A stretch of 64,000 nucleotides of DNA, taken from DASVWZ01 sp963715675. GTDB taxonomy: Bacteria > Acidobacteriota > Terriglobia > Terriglobales > Acidobacteriaceae. Within the stretch, counting starts at the first letter, position 1. Each line of letters begins with the position of its first letter. Position numbers and translations under genes: made by a program. Positions 8,538 to 16,442 of the stretch are shown one piece after another. A model generated the notes under the pieces. It ran no database searches. It was not told the origin of the DNA and was given only the letters and a program-made list of their open reading frames with translations. The stretch covers positions 2,294,001 to 2,358,000 of the forward strand of contig OY970265.1 in assembly GCA_963715675.1 (NCBI GenBank), written 5' to 3'.

Positions 8538-9794
8538 GTGCGGATTGAAATCAACGAAAGCACCCGCCTGGCGTTTGACTCTCTTCGCCAGCACAAGGCG
8601 AGGTCGCTGTTGACTGTCTTGGGCGTGGTCATCGGGATCATGGCCATCGTGGCCGTAGCCTCTATCATGGTGGGCTTGGACCGGGACATTCGCGGATTTC
8701 TCGATCAGTATGGCACCGACACGCTGTTCGTTTTTCGCTGGGACTTCGGGTTTCGAGGCACGCTCACCGCCGAAGAACGCAACCGTAAACCCCTGACCTA
8801 TGAAGACACCATGGCGATCCTCGCGGAGTGCCCCGACGTGAAGGATGTGACCGTGGAGGTCTCCCCGCGGCTGGAGCCAGGCCAGCCAATCACCGTGTTG
8901 CCGGCGCGCTACAAGCGCAACGAAGTCTACGGGATTCAATTTACCGGCACCATTCCATCCTACGAATGGGTCTACAACGCCAACCCGGAGAAAGGGCGCT
9001 TCTTTAGCGAAGCGGAAAACCTGCATCACATGGATGTGGCCGTCATCGGTCACGACTTGGCGGAGGGACTGTTCCACGAGGAAGACCCGTTGGGCAAGTC
9101 GATCGAGGTTGGAGGCGCTTTCTACCAGGTCGTCGGCGTCCTGGAGAAACGAAAAGGGCAGTTCTTCAAGGATGAATCGGCCGACAAAGTTGTGGTTGTG
9201 CCCTACGCGGCTTATCGCAAACACAATCCCCAGGACGACGAACACTTTATTGGCGCGCAAGCGTATCCAGGGAGAAAGGCCCAGGCGGAGGACGAGATCA
9301 TCGGCCTGATGCGCCGGCGTCGAGCGGTTGCCATCGATAAGCCGAATAATTTCGCGATTTCCAGTTCAGAGGAACTTGCCCGCCAATTCCGGCAGATCAC
9401 CGGAGCCATTGCCATTGCAGTGGTGGTGATCAGTTCCATCGGACTGCTGATCGGCGGAGTTGGCGTGATGAACATCATGCTCATGTCAGTCACCGAACGC
9501 ACCCGTGAAATTGGGGTGCGCAAAGCCATCGGCGCCCGGCGCCGGGACATCATCCGCCAGTTCCTCATCGAAGCCGTCACCCTGACGGGCACAGGTGGAA
9601 TCATCGGAGTCTCGCTGGGAGCGGGAATCAGCTTCGCGATCAACAAACTGTTGCCGAGTTTGCCGTCGGCGGTACCGTTATGGTCGATCTTCGCGGCGGT
9701 AACGGCTTCAATGAGCGTCGGGCTGTTCTTTGGTATTTATCCTGCGATGAAAGCCTCGCGACTCGATCCGGTGGAGGCGCTGCGCTACGAGTGA
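8538..9794 (+). CDS. MacB-like ABC transporter permease (second copy)
   Basis: GTG 8538 is preceded by AAGAGG (8525-8530). The 418-aa product begins with 'LRQHKARSLLTVLGVVIG' (TM1), has a periplasmic MacB core domain, and ends with three TM helices containing 'SVTERTREIGVRKAIGARRRD'. It is a diverged paralogue of the permease 25 nt upstream, consistent with tandem duplication and a heterodimeric transporter. Such duplicated MacB sets are abundant in Acidobacteriota. Confidence 0.9.
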   Translation: MRIEINESTRLAFDSLRQHKARSLLTVLGVVIGIMAIVAVASIMVGLDRDIRGFLDQYGTDTLFVFRWDFGFRGTLTAEERNRKPLTYEDTMAILAECPDVKDVTVEVSPRLEPGQPITVLPARYKRNEVYGIQFTGTIPSYEWVYNANPEKGRFFSEAENLHHMDVAVIGHDLAEGLFHEEDPLGKSIEVGGAFYQVVGVLEKRKGQFFKDESADKVVVVPYAAYRKHNPQDDEHFIGAQAYPGRKAQAEDEIIGLMRRRRAVAIDKPNNFAISSSEELARQFRQITGAIAIAVVVISSIGLLIGGVGVMNIMLMSVTERTREIGVRKAIGARRRDIIRQFLIEAVTLTGTGGIIGVSLGAGISFAINKLLPSLPSAVPLWSIFAAVTASMSVGLFFGIYPAMKASRLDPVEALRYE

Positions 9795-9925
9795 ACGGCG
9801 GGCCATGGACACCTGTCGTATGCGCCTCTTGGGGTAATGCTTTTCGCAGAGGCCGGGCTTGCGGAATACAACAATCACCACCCTGGTCACCGTCCTGCCA
9901 GAGTGACGATCCCGGAAGTTGTTGG

Positions 9926-11200
9926 TTAACCCTTCACCAGAATGACGCTGGCGTCATCGCGCAGACCGGAACCGTCCGCGAACCAGCGAACGTCATCGAT
10001 GAGGCTTTCTGCGGAGGCGTCGGTTCGCAAAAAATGCTCCTGCAGACGCGCCCACCCGTACTCTTCGCCCGCAGGATTTTCCGCCTCGGTGATTCCGTCG
10101 CTGTAAAACACCAAGCGGCAACCCGGGGTCAGATTCACTTCCACCTCAGAGAAATCGCCTGGTCCCAGTCCCAGGGGAATCCCTCGCTCCACGTCGAGGA
10201 ACTGGGCCGAGCTACCGGTCATCAACAGCGGTTGCAGGTGCCCTGCATTGGCGAAGGTCAGAGTCCGCTTAGCAGGATCAAGCACGGCATATACCATGGT
10301 CACAAAACGGCCGGCGGGAAAGTCCTCGACCAGAAGGCGATTCAGTTTCGTCAACACTTCCCCCGGAGTGCAGGCGGCCTCGACCAGGGATCGCAAGATG
10401 CCACGAGTGGCGGACATGAGCAGCGCGGCAGCAGTCCCCTTGCCGGAAACGTCGGCCAGCACCAGCCCCCAACGGCCTTGGTCCATGGGAATGAAGTCGT
10501 ACCAGTCGCCGCCCACCGCACCCACGGGAATGGAAAGCCCGGATACTGCAAAACCGGGGATGGAGGGGGCCGCCTTGGGAAGCAGTGCTTGTTGAATGGC
10601 GCGCGCCTCCCTGGCTTCGCGAGTCATTTGCTCCCGTTGTCGCTGTTCCTGTTGAAATCGGCGGGCGTTGTGGACGGCCACCGCCACATCGCTGCACAAG
10701 GCCTGGAGCAGCCGCAGTTGGCAGGGGTTGAAGGCATCCAGGTCGGTGTGGGAGGCGGTGAATACTCCCACCAATTGCCCTTCTACGTGGAGGGGAATCG
10801 CAACTTCTGAGAGCGTGGATTCTTCACAGCCAATGTAATAAGGATCCTGTCGCACATCGGGCGCGTAGTGCATCTGACCAGTCGATGCGACGTATCCGAC
10901 CATGCCTTTCCCGATCTTCAGGCTGTGGCCCGGGCCGTGGAGGTCGCAGCCAGTGCAGCCATGGGCGCACACCAGCAACAGTTCGCCGCGCTCCTGGTTG
11001 TGCAGATAGATGTCGGAATCCAGACATCCGAAGGAACGGGCGATCTCGTTCACGACCTTATCAACCAGTTGGTCGAGATCAAGGATGGAGCTGATTTTCT
11101 GAGCCGCTTTTTGCAGCTTGAGGAGATCCTCCACCTGATCGAGATTAAGGGGCGGAGGGCTCGACGGACGCGCTGCCGTTAGGTTTGGACTGCCTGCCAT
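9926..11200 (-). CDS. GAF-SpoIIE (RsbU-like) PP2C-type serine phosphatase
   Basis: This 424-aa protein has an N-terminal GAF sensor domain (about residues 30-185), a short coiled linker (QQEQRQREQMTREAREAR), and a C-terminal SpoIIE/PP2C phosphatase domain. Metal-binding acidic residues are visible in GGDWYDF, ADVSGKG, YSDGITEA and GLRDDASVIL. Such proteins dephosphorylate anti-sigma-factor antagonists in partner-switching pathways in response to a signal read by GAF. The GAF contains CAHGCTGCD, a Cys cluster that might bind metal or sense redox state (inference). No anti-sigma or antagonist gene is adjacent. It faces the ABC permease convergently. Confidence 0.9.
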   Translation of the reverse strand: MAGSPNLTAARPSSPPPLNLDQVEDLLKLQKAAQKISSILDLDQLVDKVVNEIARSFGCLDSDIYLHNQERGELLLVCAHGCTGCDLHGPGHSLKIGKGMVGYVASTGQMHYAPDVRQDPYYIGCEESTLSEVAIPLHVEGQLVGVFTASHTDLDAFNPCQLRLLQALCSDVAVAVHNARRFQQEQRQREQMTREAREARAIQQALLPKAAPSIPGFAVSGLSIPVGAVGGDWYDFIPMDQGRWGLVLADVSGKGTAAALLMSATRGILRSLVEAACTPGEVLTKLNRLLVEDFPAGRFVTMVYAVLDPAKRTLTFANAGHLQPLLMTGSSAQFLDVERGIPLGLGPGDFSEVEVNLTPGCRLVFYSDGITEAENPAGEEYGWARLQEHFLRTDASAESLIDDVRWFADGSGLRDDASVILVKG

Positions 11201-11601
11201 GGGTCTGTTCCAAGAAACGAAGGCTTACTCATGAATGATGATTGATTCGTCGGTTAAGACTCTTTTTCGCAACACCAACGGGCCACCTGGAGTTTGGCAC
11301 CGGACAATCCTGCTTGCACGGAATCACCGTGTTCTTCGTGATGAATCGGATGGTTCGCAACTAGTCCTTCACCGCGCCCGGGTGGCAGGCAACCCGAAAA
11401 TACCCCAAAGTTGAAAAGTTGCGGACAACCCACTCAGAATCGCCGTACCTTCTCCACCGTGCTGCGCAGACTATGATTACCCCACCCATGGCTTTGACCT
11501 CTGGCACGAAACCCGGCCCTTGGGAAGCCCTCGCTCCGCAACCTGACCTGCTGATTTTCGACCTCGATCAGCAGGTCTGGCCGCCCTGGGAGGTGACCAC
11601 T
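11201..11601. other. 400-nt intergenic stretch between two minus-strand genes
   Basis: No gene supported. The part next to 11201 should carry the promoter of the phosphatase gene; no clear hexamers stand out. The distal part carries the hairpin described at 11545. Confidence 0.4.
11545..11577 (-). terminator. Perfect 11-bp hairpin 3' of the small secreted protein gene
   Basis: GACCTGCTGAT (11545-11555) pairs perfectly with ATCAGCAGGTC (11567-11577) around an 11-nt loop, 24 nt beyond the stop of the minus-strand gene at 11602. There is no strong T-run on either strand, so it may be a terminator of a non-canonical kind or an mRNA-stabilising 3' stem. Confidence 0.45.
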
Positions 11602-12003
11602 TTACTTGCACTCCACGACTACCTTCGCCGGTTCAGAAGTCACATCCGTGTTGCCGCTGCGGACACGAAGACTCTGCCACACTTCGCTGGCACGTCCGGG
11701 CGCACCGAGGTTCCATTCCTCAAAGACGACCCGGTGCTGCTCTGCCGGGTTGGTGACATGCACCACGTGCTTTTCGCCCTTTGCGCCATCGCTACGCTCC
11801 CATTGATAGTTATAGGTCATGGGGACGCGGTCGACGTAGATGTTGCCGGCAAATCGCAAATGGGCCGGACAAGTGCCCCGATAATGGGAGTAGTTCACGC
11901 CCACCTTGACCGATCGGATTATGTCCTGGGCCTGGACGTTGCGTGGAACTGCCAGCCAGACGGCGATTCCGATGAGAAGGCAATATAAAGAGCGACGAAA
12001 CAT
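11602..12003 (-). CDS. Small secreted protein of unknown function
   Basis: The start at 12003 follows AAGGAGGA by a good spacing; a longer frame to 12048 has no ribosome site. The 133-aa product has a clear Sec signal peptide (MFRR, hydrophobic core, cleavage after ...VQAQ) and a mature domain of about 105 residues rich in beta-prone segments with two Cys (GTCPAHL and the C-terminal VECK). It resembles secreted single-domain Ig-like proteins (FAGNIYVDRVPMTYNYQW), so an extracytoplasmic location is likely. I do not recognise a named family. It lies 94 nt downstream of the vWA gene on the same strand and could be co-transcribed. Confidence 0.7.
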   Translation of the reverse strand: MFRRSLYCLLIGIAVWLAVPRNVQAQDIIRSVKVGVNYSHYRGTCPAHLRFAGNIYVDRVPMTYNYQWERSDGAKGEKHVVHVTNPAEQHRVVFEEWNLGAPGRASEVWQSLRVRSGNTDVTSEPAKVVVECK

Positions 12004-12097
12004 GATGAATATCCTCCTTGGTTGAAATGGCGTCCTGGAGTTCTGCAAAATTTGGACTCCAAGACTTGTTGTCAGTCCGCCTAAGTCTCCTGCAGCT

Positions 12098-14791
12098 TTA
12101 CTGCTCCAAGCCTAACTGGTCATTCTTAAAAACGATCTTGACCGCTGTCTGTTGCGCCAACACTACCTTCACGTGTTGCGCTGTCAGATTTGTTGTACCC
12201 GCATTCACTACGACGCTGTATTCGCCAGGAGGTAGTTGCTCCGGCTCTCCGCCAGCTTCGCCTGCAGCCACCTGTTTGCCCGCCCCGTCATAAACGGTAT
12301 AGGGAAAACGATCGACGGCTGCGAGCTGCAACGCTTGAGCCAGTGCCGCTCCGTTTTGTGCGGCATAGAAACGCCCTCCTGTGGATTGAGCAAAACTTGC
12401 CAGTTGCTTCTGTGCCTGTTGCCCTGTAATCGTGAATCCCACGATGTTCAGAGTAATATCGACCCCCGAGGCCTTCAGTTGTGCAGCCGCCTTCTGCGGG
12501 TCGCCCTTGCAACTTTCCTCGCCATCCGTGATAACGATGACCGTGCCGCCCCCGACCGCCTTCAGGTCGTCTGGCGCCTGAAGCACGGAGTAGACCAGCG
12601 GCGTCTCGCCTCTCGGCTTCACCGCCTCGGCAGCAGAGAGGATCGCCGATTGATCCAGCTTCTGGATGGGAACCACCAGTTCACTGTCGGTGCACGTCTT
12701 CGGCGAGCGCGAACTTTCCCGATGACCGTAGATGCGCAGTCCGACGTTGAAATCACCGGGCAGAGTGCCGAGAACCTGGCTGAGCACATCGTGGGCCGTT
12801 GTCCACCGGCTCTTCTTCCCAAGTGGCAGCTTCATGGATCCCGAGGCATCAAGAATGATTTCGAGGTTCTTTCCCGTCTTGGAGGGATGAAGCGTGCTCA
12901 CGACCGATAGTTCGCCGGTTCGCGGCTGTACCAGTTGCAGACAAAGAGTGTTCGTCTTGCCGGCTGCATCCGCGCCTTTCACCTGCAGCGCTTGGGGTGT
13001 CGACGGCGCGTTCGCTGGGAGCGTCACGGAAAGCTTGGCCTCCGCCAGGCCGTCAAGATTCACCGAGGAAGGATTGAAGCTGGCCTGCATTCCCGGCACC
13101 CCCGGAGAAGCGCTCGATGACAGGCTGATGGTTCCCTTGTACCCCTGGTTCGACAGCAAGCTCAGCGGGTAGTCGTAGCTACGGCCGGGCGCGACGGGCC
13201 GCTCCATCAGGCGTGTGTCCGTCGTCACCACGAAGTCGCCGATGCGCGCCGCGCACGGCAAGTTGTCAGGGTCAAACCCCTGAGCAAGTTCCCGGGAGAT
13301 CACCAGATCGTATCCCGTTGTGCTCTTCATGTCGATATCGAAACCGTCGTAGATGATCAGGCCCCTGCCATAGTGGGCATAGGTAGAAACGAAGCCGAAT
13401 ATGTTGTTCACATTACGCACGACCATCTGCCCACACCAGTGGGGATCCCATCCGGTCAGTGTGTTGGAGTCGCCGAGTTCGTTGCGGTATTCCTCGTCGC
13501 TGTTCTCCCAGGCGCTCAGGTTGATATACCCTGGGCGGCCCTGATGGCTGTGCAACATCCAGTTTTCTTCTGTGAAGCGCAGAAAATCACCTGACGCCCC
13601 TTGAGCTCCTGGGTTGTTCGTCTTGAACAAATACGGTAGCCAACCGTAGTCCGGACCGGGTGAGCAGTTGTCGGCGTCGTGAATAATCAACTTGTGCCCC
13701 TCGGCAACCCAAGGCGCCAGCACCGGCTTGAAATCCGGCCTCATGGGAGTGGGTTGTCCTTCGCAGACCTGCTCCAGCACGACTGTGTCGTATCCATTTT
13801 TGGGACCGAGCATCCAAGGTCGGGCCCGGCTTGCGGCGACCACGGTAAAGTCCGCGCGGTCGTTGATCGACAGATCTTCGTTGCGCCCGTGCCGGATGTT
13901 GGAGTGATTCTTCAGAAAGACCCCTGCGTATGCGTCCTCCGGATTCCATGGAGCCGGCGCCAGCACGAGCACGTGTTTGCTTTCGCCATGGCCCGGTTGA
14001 GCCGGGCTGGGTTCGGGAACACATGCGGGGACAGCACCCGCAACCGTCGTCGGAACTGTATTTTGAGCTGGGGAGGGACCGCTTACATCCGGTCGGCGCG
14101 CCATCAACGATGTGTACCCGTTGCGATGGGCCTCCATTACTTTGATCTCTTGTATGGCGAACGTCGTGCTCTCTGCGAAATTGCGCAGCAGACGCACTTG
14201 CACGTATTTTGCTTCGACCGGAGCAAAGCTGATGGTGTTTTCGCCCGTCCCGCGCAGCGTTGAGGTTCCCACCCGCGTGAAACCCTCCTTGGGCCCGGTG
14301 CTGGATACCCATACTTCGGCGTCCCGCGGCGTAGCGTCCGGTTGGGTATCGTCACTGACCGCGATGATCACGTGATCGATCAGAACCGATTCGTGATCGT
14401 AGAACGACAAAACGATGTTTTTCGGCCCGGGATCCTCGTTCGATTTCCAAATGGTGTCCGGATCATTGTCGATCAGGTTGAGAAGATCATTCAGATCGGA
14501 CCGGTTGTCCCCGGTGACACCCGTGGCGCTCTCTGCGTTGCCGCCCCACTGAAGGGCTGCCACGTTGCCGTCAAATTGCGGCTGAGGGACCTTTTCAGGC
14601 GCAGCCGGAGTTCCCGAGTCCGACGGAGCTTGCCCACTCGCTTCTTGCGTTCCCGTTGCACGCTCTGAGCCGGAAGCCGGTGTCAATTGCGTTGTAGAAG
14701 CCCTCCGGGCAAACCATCCCTGGTGGTACCCCACCCCGGCAACAACCAGCACGATCACTACTCCGATTGCGATACCAACCATCTTCTTCAT
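12098..14791 (-). CDS. Membrane-anchored discoidin/von Willebrand factor A domain protein
   Basis: ATG 14791 is chosen because GGAGG lies just upstream (14795-14800 on the complement). The 897-aa protein has an N-terminal signal-anchor (GIAIGVVIVLVVAGVGY). A discoidin/F5-8C-like domain follows at about 85-225 (DNDPDTIWKSNEDPG; AKYVQVRLL). Then comes a large central region, and a vWA domain at about 640-830 with MIDAS DASGSM and VIVITDGEESC. A small C-terminal beta domain ends it. vWA and discoidin modules bind proteins or glycans, so an exported adhesion or envelope-assembly role is likely. It is the last gene of a three-gene operon. Confidence 0.8.
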   Translation of the reverse strand: MKKMVGIAIGVVIVLVVAGVGYHQGWFARRASTTQLTPASGSERATGTQEASGQAPSDSGTPAAPEKVPQPQFDGNVAALQWGGNAESATGVTGDNRSDLNDLLNLIDNDPDTIWKSNEDPGPKNIVLSFYDHESVLIDHVIIAVSDDTQPDATPRDAEVWVSSTGPKEGFTRVGTSTLRGTGENTISFAPVEAKYVQVRLLRNFAESTTFAIQEIKVMEAHRNGYTSLMARRPDVSGPSPAQNTVPTTVAGAVPACVPEPSPAQPGHGESKHVLVLAPAPWNPEDAYAGVFLKNHSNIRHGRNEDLSINDRADFTVVAASRARPWMLGPKNGYDTVVLEQVCEGQPTPMRPDFKPVLAPWVAEGHKLIIHDADNCSPGPDYGWLPYLFKTNNPGAQGASGDFLRFTEENWMLHSHQGRPGYINLSAWENSDEEYRNELGDSNTLTGWDPHWCGQMVVRNVNNIFGFVSTYAHYGRGLIIYDGFDIDMKSTTGYDLVISRELAQGFDPDNLPCAARIGDFVVTTDTRLMERPVAPGRSYDYPLSLLSNQGYKGTISLSSSASPGVPGMQASFNPSSVNLDGLAEAKLSVTLPANAPSTPQALQVKGADAAGKTNTLCLQLVQPRTGELSVVSTLHPSKTGKNLEIILDASGSMKLPLGKKSRWTTAHDVLSQVLGTLPGDFNVGLRIYGHRESSRSPKTCTDSELVVPIQKLDQSAILSAAEAVKPRGETPLVYSVLQAPDDLKAVGGGTVIVITDGEESCKGDPQKAAAQLKASGVDITLNIVGFTITGQQAQKQLASFAQSTGGRFYAAQNGAALAQALQLAAVDRFPYTVYDGAGKQVAAGEAGGEPEQLPPGEYSVVVNAGTTNLTAQHVKVVLAQQTAVKIVFKNDQLGLEQ

Positions 14792-14892
14792 GAATCCTCC
14801 CAAGTCCGTGTCTGGGCGCTAGCCACCTCAAGTTCTGCTGCGGTTGCGTTCTGCACCGCCTTGGCGCCGGAACAAGTGCGTGTCTGCCTGCT

Positions 14893-16380
14893 TTACTTCA
14901 ACGCCAACGGGTGCTTCTCCTCGCGATTGAACCCGCGGTAGTAAAGAGTCAGCTTTGTGACCGCGACTGGCACCTGATAGGCAACTTCAAACCGGCCCTG
15001 GGCGTGAGCAGGCACGACACTGTTCTCAATCAGCCCGTGGGGAAGCCCTCCCATCGAATTCGCGTCTACCAGGATTTCTTCGTCGCCATTCAGAAGTTTC
15101 AGTTGCTCCTCGGTCTGGAATTCAATTCCCTGGTCCGCCTTGTTGACCAAGGTGAGGTCAAGGACCACAAATCGTTTTCCGTCGTCCGGCTGCGTGCTGC
15201 CCAAGCTGCCCGCAGTATGCACTTCGTGCACCTGAACATCGAGAGTGTCCCCGTCTGGAATGGTGAAGAGCACGGCCGGTGGCTTTGGTGCTGCTGCATT
15301 GCCCGACCCCGTATTCGGCAAATTCAATTCGAGTGGCGCATAACCCGGCAGGGTCACGACCACCGTCAAAGCACCGTGCTGTTCCGGTACTTGAAAGGCC
15401 AACAGCCCGCGCTGCGGTGTCTTTGGAAGAAACTGCACCATGCCTTGGAACTGCCCAGGCAGGCTCACATCTTGCGCGGCAGGGTAGGCGAACCCCTGCG
15501 AGTCATGGAGGGATGCATAGTTTGCCAGTTCCAGGCGCACCAGAGCGCCCTCCGCCTTTCCCGTGAACCCCAATTGCACGACGGCATATTTCTGGCCGGA
15601 AGGCGCAGTCTTTCCGCCTGCTTGGACAAGTTCCTGCACCCCGTAAGCCTTCATTTCCAGAACGTCATTGGCCACCGGACCTGCAATCGCGGGCCCTTCC
15701 GCCGGCGGCTTGCCATAGATCTGCACATCAAAGCTTCCCATCGAGGTATCGAGAAACCGGAACAGCACGCTCGATACGCCGCTGGCCGGAATCTCGTAAA
15801 CCAGTTGCCCCCGTACTTCATCGTTGAGCTTGGCTATGACAATCTCGTCCGTGGGAAGTGGATGCGCCGCCGCAGTTTGCGCATCACTGATTACAGCCGT
15901 GTCTTGTCCGTTAATCACAACGAAAGCGTGGTCTTTCACCGCGGGTATGACATAAGGAGTGGGTTTCATTTCATAGTCGTCAGGGTTTTCTTTTTCTTGT
16001 GCTTGGCCTGCGCCGAAACCCACTCCGCCCGCGCCGTTGGTAGAGTCTTGGTTGTCTGAGTGCTTTGAAACTTTAGTAAGCGGGATGATGTTCTTCCAGA
16101 TGGTGTCAATGACCAGAAAAACCTTGCCCGTAGGCGCGGTGTGCGCGCCGAGCGTATTGGCAACACTGAAAGTTGGAAGGGAAAACTCCACCGCACCATT
16201 CGCCGCCCGTCCTGCCGGACTGTAATTCTTCACTTCAAGAAACGGGCCGGCCGTGAGTGCGACTCCCGGGGTCCCCGCTTCCGTTGTTCCGGAAGAGTGA
16301 TGACAGCCGGTGCAAGCAGATGAAAATGCGACAGACAGTGCAATCAGGCCCGTGAATAGCAACCGGATAATCCTTGTCAT
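14893..16380 (-). CDS. Putative lipoprotein with repeated Ig-like (DUF4352-like) modules
   Basis: The start at 16380 gives a lipoprotein-type leader (MTRIIRLLFTGLIALSVAF then SSAC, Cys 23). The longer open frame to 16527 would overlap the upstream gene and hide the leader. The 495-aa product contains three related beta modules recognisable by 'APTGKVFLVIDT', 'APSGQKYAVVQLG' and 'DDGKRFVVLDLTL', the pattern of DUF4352-like immunoglobulin folds in exported proteins. Repetition within one protein suggests internal duplication. It lies between the transglutaminase-like and vWA genes with gaps of about 60-100 nt, so the three products likely work in the envelope together. Confidence 0.7.
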   Translation of the reverse strand: MTRIIRLLFTGLIALSVAFSSACTGCHHSSGTTEAGTPGVALTAGPFLEVKNYSPAGRAANGAVEFSLPTFSVANTLGAHTAPTGKVFLVIDTIWKNIIPLTKVSKHSDNQDSTNGAGGVGFGAGQAQEKENPDDYEMKPTPYVIPAVKDHAFVVINGQDTAVISDAQTAAAHPLPTDEIVIAKLNDEVRGQLVYEIPASGVSSVLFRFLDTSMGSFDVQIYGKPPAEGPAIAGPVANDVLEMKAYGVQELVQAGGKTAPSGQKYAVVQLGFTGKAEGALVRLELANYASLHDSQGFAYPAAQDVSLPGQFQGMVQFLPKTPQRGLLAFQVPEQHGALTVVVTLPGYAPLELNLPNTGSGNAAAPKPPAVLFTIPDGDTLDVQVHEVHTAGSLGSTQPDDGKRFVVLDLTLVNKADQGIEFQTEEQLKLLNGDEEILVDANSMGGLPHGLIENSVVPAHAQGRFEVAYQVPVAVTKLTLYYRGFNREEKHPLALK

Positions 16381-16442
16381 ACCGGCACCCCAGGCGTCCG
16401 GGCGCCAGCCGCAGGTCACTCTCAGTGTCCACACGCAGGCCT

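Noticed and set aside
9680..10810. 376-codon plus-strand open frame across the phosphatase gene
   Set aside because: It is antisense to the GAF-SpoIIE gene, whose motifs are intact on the minus strand.
11419..11988. 189-codon plus-strand open frame opposite the small secreted protein
   Set aside because: The minus strand has a signal peptide and an AAGGAGG ribosome site; the plus frame has neither.
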